A DNA stretch of 8,129 bases from Candidatus Caccocola faecipullorum (lineage in GTDB: Bacteria > Synergistota > Synergistia > Synergistales > Synergistaceae), in NCBI GenBank assembly GCA_018716365.1, contig DVKA01000062.1, forward strand, positions 1 through 8,129. Direction: 5' to 3'. Positions 6,055-8,129 of the stretch are shown piece by piece. The notes below the pieces were generated by a model that saw nothing but the letters and a program-made list of their open reading frames with translations, ran no database searches and was not told the origin of the DNA. A program made the position numbers and the translations under genes. Position 1 is the first letter of the stretch. Each line of letters starts with the position of its first letter.

Positions 6055-6939
6055 ATGAAGAAAGTCGTGATTATGGACGGAGCGGTGGGCACCAGCCTTT
6101 GGGAGAAGGCTACGGACAAGGTCCCTGTCTGGCGCTACAACATCGAGAACCCGAAGATCGTGCGCGAGCTCCAGGAAGAGTACGTGCAGGCGGGCGCGGA
6201 TATAGTCCTCGCCGACACCTTCGCCGCGAACGGCGCGGAGGTGGCGCGCTGCAGCTCCTACACAGTCGAGCAGGTCGTCTCGACCGCCGTACGCATTGCG
6301 AAGGACACAGTAAACGGGCGCGCGAAGGTCGGCCTCGCCATCGGCCCGCTTACCGGCCTGCTCAAACCCTACGGCAAGATTTCGCGCGAAGAGGCGAAGG
6401 CGATGTTCGAAGAGCAGATCGGCAGCGGAATGCAGGAAGGCCCCGACGTGATATACATCCAGACCTTCATGGACCTCGAAATGCTGAAGATAGCCGCCGA
6501 AGCCGCCTCTCACTACGACGTGCCGCTGCTCTGCTCCATGAGCTTCATGGGCGCGAACAAGAACGGCAAGCGCGCGAAGGTCTCGCACACGATGATGGGC
6601 AACACCTGCAAGGACATCGTCGAGGGGCTCAAGCCCTACAACCTCACGGCTGTCGGCCTCAACTGCTCGCTCGGTCCCGTCGACGCGCTGCCCGTCATAT
6701 CGGAATTCAAGGCCGTCACAGACCTCCCGATAATCTTCAAGCCGAACGCCGGAGCGCCGATCGTCGGCGACAACGGCGAAGTCAACGCCGCCTTCGACAT
6801 CGAGGCCTTCGCCGACGACGTTCTGCCAGCGGTGGACATGGGCGCGACCTATATCGGCGGCTGCTGCGGGGCAAACGCGGCCTACATCAAGCGCCTCGCC
6901 GAGAAAATCAAGCGCAAACTCGAAGAAGAGAACGCGTAA
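6055..6939 (+). CDS. Homocysteine S-methyltransferase domain protein, stand-alone
   Basis: The 294-residue protein is a single Hcy-methyltransferase TIM barrel, as in the N-terminal module of cobalamin-dependent methionine synthase (MetH) or the stand-alone MmuM-type enzymes. Visible landmarks are MDGAVGTSL (7-15), the segment with GADIVLADTFAANG, GPLTG, and the three zinc ligands: Cys204 in GLNCS, and Cys270-Cys271 in GGCCG. These would bind and activate a thiol such as homocysteine. No cobalamin-binding, folate-binding or reactivation domain follows, so the methyl donor (a separate corrinoid protein, S-methylmethionine or another methylated compound) is open. The start has AAAGGCGG at 6038-6045. 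It lies 54 bases after the permease with no terminator in between and is probably the last operon gene. It could be an ordinary methionine-pathway enzyme or a dedicated demethylase for the imported solute. No SAM or cobalamin riboswitch fits in the short gap. Confidence 0.88.
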   Translation: MKKVVIMDGAVGTSLWEKATDKVPVWRYNIENPKIVRELQEEYVQAGADIVLADTFAANGAEVARCSSYTVEQVVSTAVRIAKDTVNGRAKVGLAIGPLTGLLKPYGKISREEAKAMFEEQIGSGMQEGPDVIYIQTFMDLEMLKIAAEAASHYDVPLLCSMSFMGANKNGKRAKVSHTMMGNTCKDIVEGLKPYNLTAVGLNCSLGPVDALPVISEFKAVTDLPIIFKPNAGAPIVGDNGEVNAAFDIEAFADDVLPAVDMGATYIGGCCGANAAYIKRLAEKIKRKLEEENA

Positions 6940-6960
6940 AAAATCCGCATGAATATGCAA

Positions 6961-6992
6961 AAAGCCGGAGCTTCAGCAGCTCCGGCTTTTTT
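6961..6992. terminator. Bidirectional Rho-independent terminator between convergent genes
   Basis: A 12-bp perfect inverted repeat (AAAGCCGGAGCT at 6961-6972, AGCTCCGGCTTT at 6978-6989) encloses the five-base loop TCAGC. It is followed by T6987-T6992 on the plus strand and preceded by A6959-A6963, giving a T tract on the minus strand. It lies 22 bases after the methyltransferase stop and can also end the convergent GTPase transcript, whose stop codon is at 7034-7036. Confidence 0.92.
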
Positions 6993-7033
6993 ACATTCTT
7001 TTTTGCAAATCCGCGCCGCAGGGCGCGCCCGCG

Positions 7034-8020
7034 CTAGAACCTAAGCTCCAGCAGCTTCAGCCCCGCATCCTGGAAAAGTCCCGGAATTTCGCGGCGCGCG
7101 CGTACCTTTCGGATAAATATAGCAAGGTTGCGCGGCTGGCTGAAATCCGGCGAAGCGTCGGTGTAGACGGGGTTTTTGCTGCCGACTATGTCGAAGACCT
7201 TCCATTTGCCGTCTGTATCGACGAAATAGCCCTTCGAGCGCACAACGTCCTCGGGCAGCCTGTTCAGTATCTCCTTGAACTTCTCAGCGTCGCCCTCCCA
7301 GAAGACGCTCAGCGAGGCGAGGTTGTCCGGCGGGGCCATGTGCGGCGTCGCGTTGGCGAGCACGTCGTCGATAAACTTCTCCCAAGCCTCCGCCTCCGGT
7401 ATCTCCGCCATCTTCTCGTCGGCGTCGTCGGAGCGGAAGACGCTCCACGGCACGTTGCCGAAGGTGGCGCGCGTTATCTGCGCCGTCGGATTCAGCTCGT
7501 GCAGATGCTTTTCAAGCGCGTCGGCCTCCTCCGGCGTCACGAGGTCGGTCTTGTTGATGATGAGCTGCGTCGCCGCCTCCGTCTGCTTTATGACGGCGTT
7601 GAAGAGGTCGAGCCAGTCCTCAAAATGCTGCGCGTCGATGACGCAGATATTGCCAGCAAAACGGTAATAGTCGTGCAGCATACCGTGGCCGAGGTCCTTC
7701 TTCATATCCGTCGTATCTGCGACGCCGCTCGCCTCGACGAGCAGGATCGTCGGCCTGTAATCCTTGAGAATCGTGTAAAGGCCGCGCAGGAAATCGCCCT
7801 TCGCGCAGGCGCAGAAAATAGAACCGCGGCTTATCTCTATAATCTCAAGGCCGTTCTTGCGCACCACGTCGCCGTCGACTCCGGCCTTGCCGAACTCGTT
7901 CATCAGCACCGCGACGCGCTCGTTCTCCGGGTGCGTCTCAAGCAGATGCTTCAAAAGCGTAGTCTTGCCGCTCCCCAAAAATCCCGACAAAAGATAAACC
8001 TTGCATTTATTCTCGTCCAT
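7034..8020 (-). CDS. COG0523/CobW-type GTPase, putative metal chaperone, CxC variant
   Basis: The 328-residue product is a G3E P-loop GTPase of the CobW/YjiA/COG0523 group, cytosolic proteins linked to insertion of zinc, cobalt or other metals into target enzymes. Walker A is GFLGSGKT (13-20), the Walker B/switch region is ILLVEASGVAD (92-102, Glu96), and the base-recognition motif is NKTD (156-159). A CobW C-terminal domain follows from about residue 245 (SLSVFWEG). The family's usual CxCC metal site is replaced by SIFCACAKGD, with Cys70 and Cys72 only. I chose the ATG at 8020, which has AAGGG ten bases upstream and puts Walker A where the family has it; the longer frame to 8071 adds 17 residues without a good ribosome-binding site. 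It converges on the PadR-led operon and is transcribed separately. No clear promoter was seen in the 109 bases upstream (8021-8129). The target protein is unknown; the nearby zinc-type methyltransferase is a candidate by proximity only. Confidence 0.9.
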   Translation of the reverse strand: MDENKCKVYLLSGFLGSGKTTLLKHLLETHPENERVAVLMNEFGKAGVDGDVVRKNGLEIIEISRGSIFCACAKGDFLRGLYTILKDYRPTILLVEASGVADTTDMKKDLGHGMLHDYYRFAGNICVIDAQHFEDWLDLFNAVIKQTEAATQLIINKTDLVTPEEADALEKHLHELNPTAQITRATFGNVPWSVFRSDDADEKMAEIPEAEAWEKFIDDVLANATPHMAPPDNLASLSVFWEGDAEKFKEILNRLPEDVVRSKGYFVDTDGKWKVFDIVGSKNPVYTDASPDFSQPRNLAIFIRKVRARREIPGLFQDAGLKLLELRF

Positions 8021-8129
8021 TACTATCAATCCCTTCCATCTGTTTTTCAAACACTGACGCGCACAAGTCATCCTGTAAGCTTAATTTACTATCACTTTTT
8101 TCTGTTATGTATCCGTTTTTACGTGAGAT

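Larger units (their letters stand above)
2094..6939 (+). other. Probable operon: PadR regulator, small ORF, DUF5714-like, ABC importer, methyltransferase
   Basis: Seven co-directional reading frames follow one another with gaps of 71, 1, 25, 4, -4 and 54 bases. No hairpin-plus-T-tract occurs until 6961-6992. Candidate regulatory palindromes lie before the first gene, and strong terminators bound the block on both sides (1918-1949 and 6961-6992). Co-transcription is inferred from this spacing. Confidence 0.7.

Noticed and set aside
6013..6960. Long minus-strand open frame (315 codons) opposite the methyltransferase gene
   Set aside because: It lies exactly antisense to a well-recognised gene, its translation is rich in Arg/His/Val/Leu typical of GC-rich antisense frames, and it matches no family I know. 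The same applies to minus-strand frames at 968-1711, 2505-3125, 3499-4320 and 4274-4903.
7021..7030. GGGCGCGCCC palindrome, also present at 1927-1936
   Set aside because: A 10-base GC palindrome is expected by composition. The first copy is part of a terminator stem-loop and the second shows no associated structure.
8021..8071. 17-residue N-terminal extension of the CobW-type GTPase
   Set aside because: There is no convincing ribosome-binding site before 8071, whereas AAGGG precedes the ATG at 8020 and the P-loop then starts near residue 13 as in the family.
1..8129. CRISPR arrays, insertion sequences, tRNA or rRNA genes, phage genes
   Set aside because: I saw no spaced direct repeats, transposase motifs, cloverleaf-like sequences or conserved rRNA segments on either strand.

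Overview
The window is GC-rich, densely coded bacterial chromosome with short intergenic gaps. Three features suggest a strictly anaerobic, amino-acid-fermenting diderm of the Synergistota (Cloacibacillus/Synergistes-like). First, the first gene belongs to the GGGtGRT family. Second, AUA isoleucine codons are abundant despite the high GC content. Third, the solute-binding protein has a classical cleavable signal peptide rather than a lipobox. The assignment is inference from gene content and codon use, not from a marker gene.

Layout. At 2-811 lies the 3' part of a GGGtGRT-family gene, closed by a strong hairpin terminator. At 1004-1900 is a monocistronic gene with its own extended -10 promoter and its own terminator. 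It encodes a proline-iminopeptidase-like alpha/beta hydrolase in which the expected catalytic histidine reads as glutamine. At 1950-2093 is a regulatory stretch with a 20-bp inverted repeat and a 12-bp palindrome over a possible -10 region. At 2094-6939 is a probable seven-gene operon with no internal terminator: a PadR-family regulator with an N-terminal CxC, an unannotated 34-codon ORF, a cysteine-rich DUF5714-like protein, a complete SsuABC/TauABC-type ABC importer (periplasmic binding protein, ATPase, permease) and a stand-alone homocysteine-S-methyltransferase domain protein. A bidirectional terminator at 6961-6992 separates this operon from a convergent COG0523/CobW-type GTPase at 7034-8020 (minus strand).

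How the genes may work together. The importer would bring in a small organic solute, under control of the PadR regulator. The DUF5714 protein and the methyltransferase would act on it, or on a methyl or sulfur group derived from it. The neighbouring CobW-type GTPase could deliver a metal (zinc or cobalt are the usual suggestions for the family). The substrate cannot be read from the sequence. The recurring cysteine motifs in PadR, the DUF5714 protein, the binding protein, the methyltransferase and the GTPase are the best hint that thiol or metal chemistry links the locus. This locus is the strongest candidate for an undescribed system in the window.
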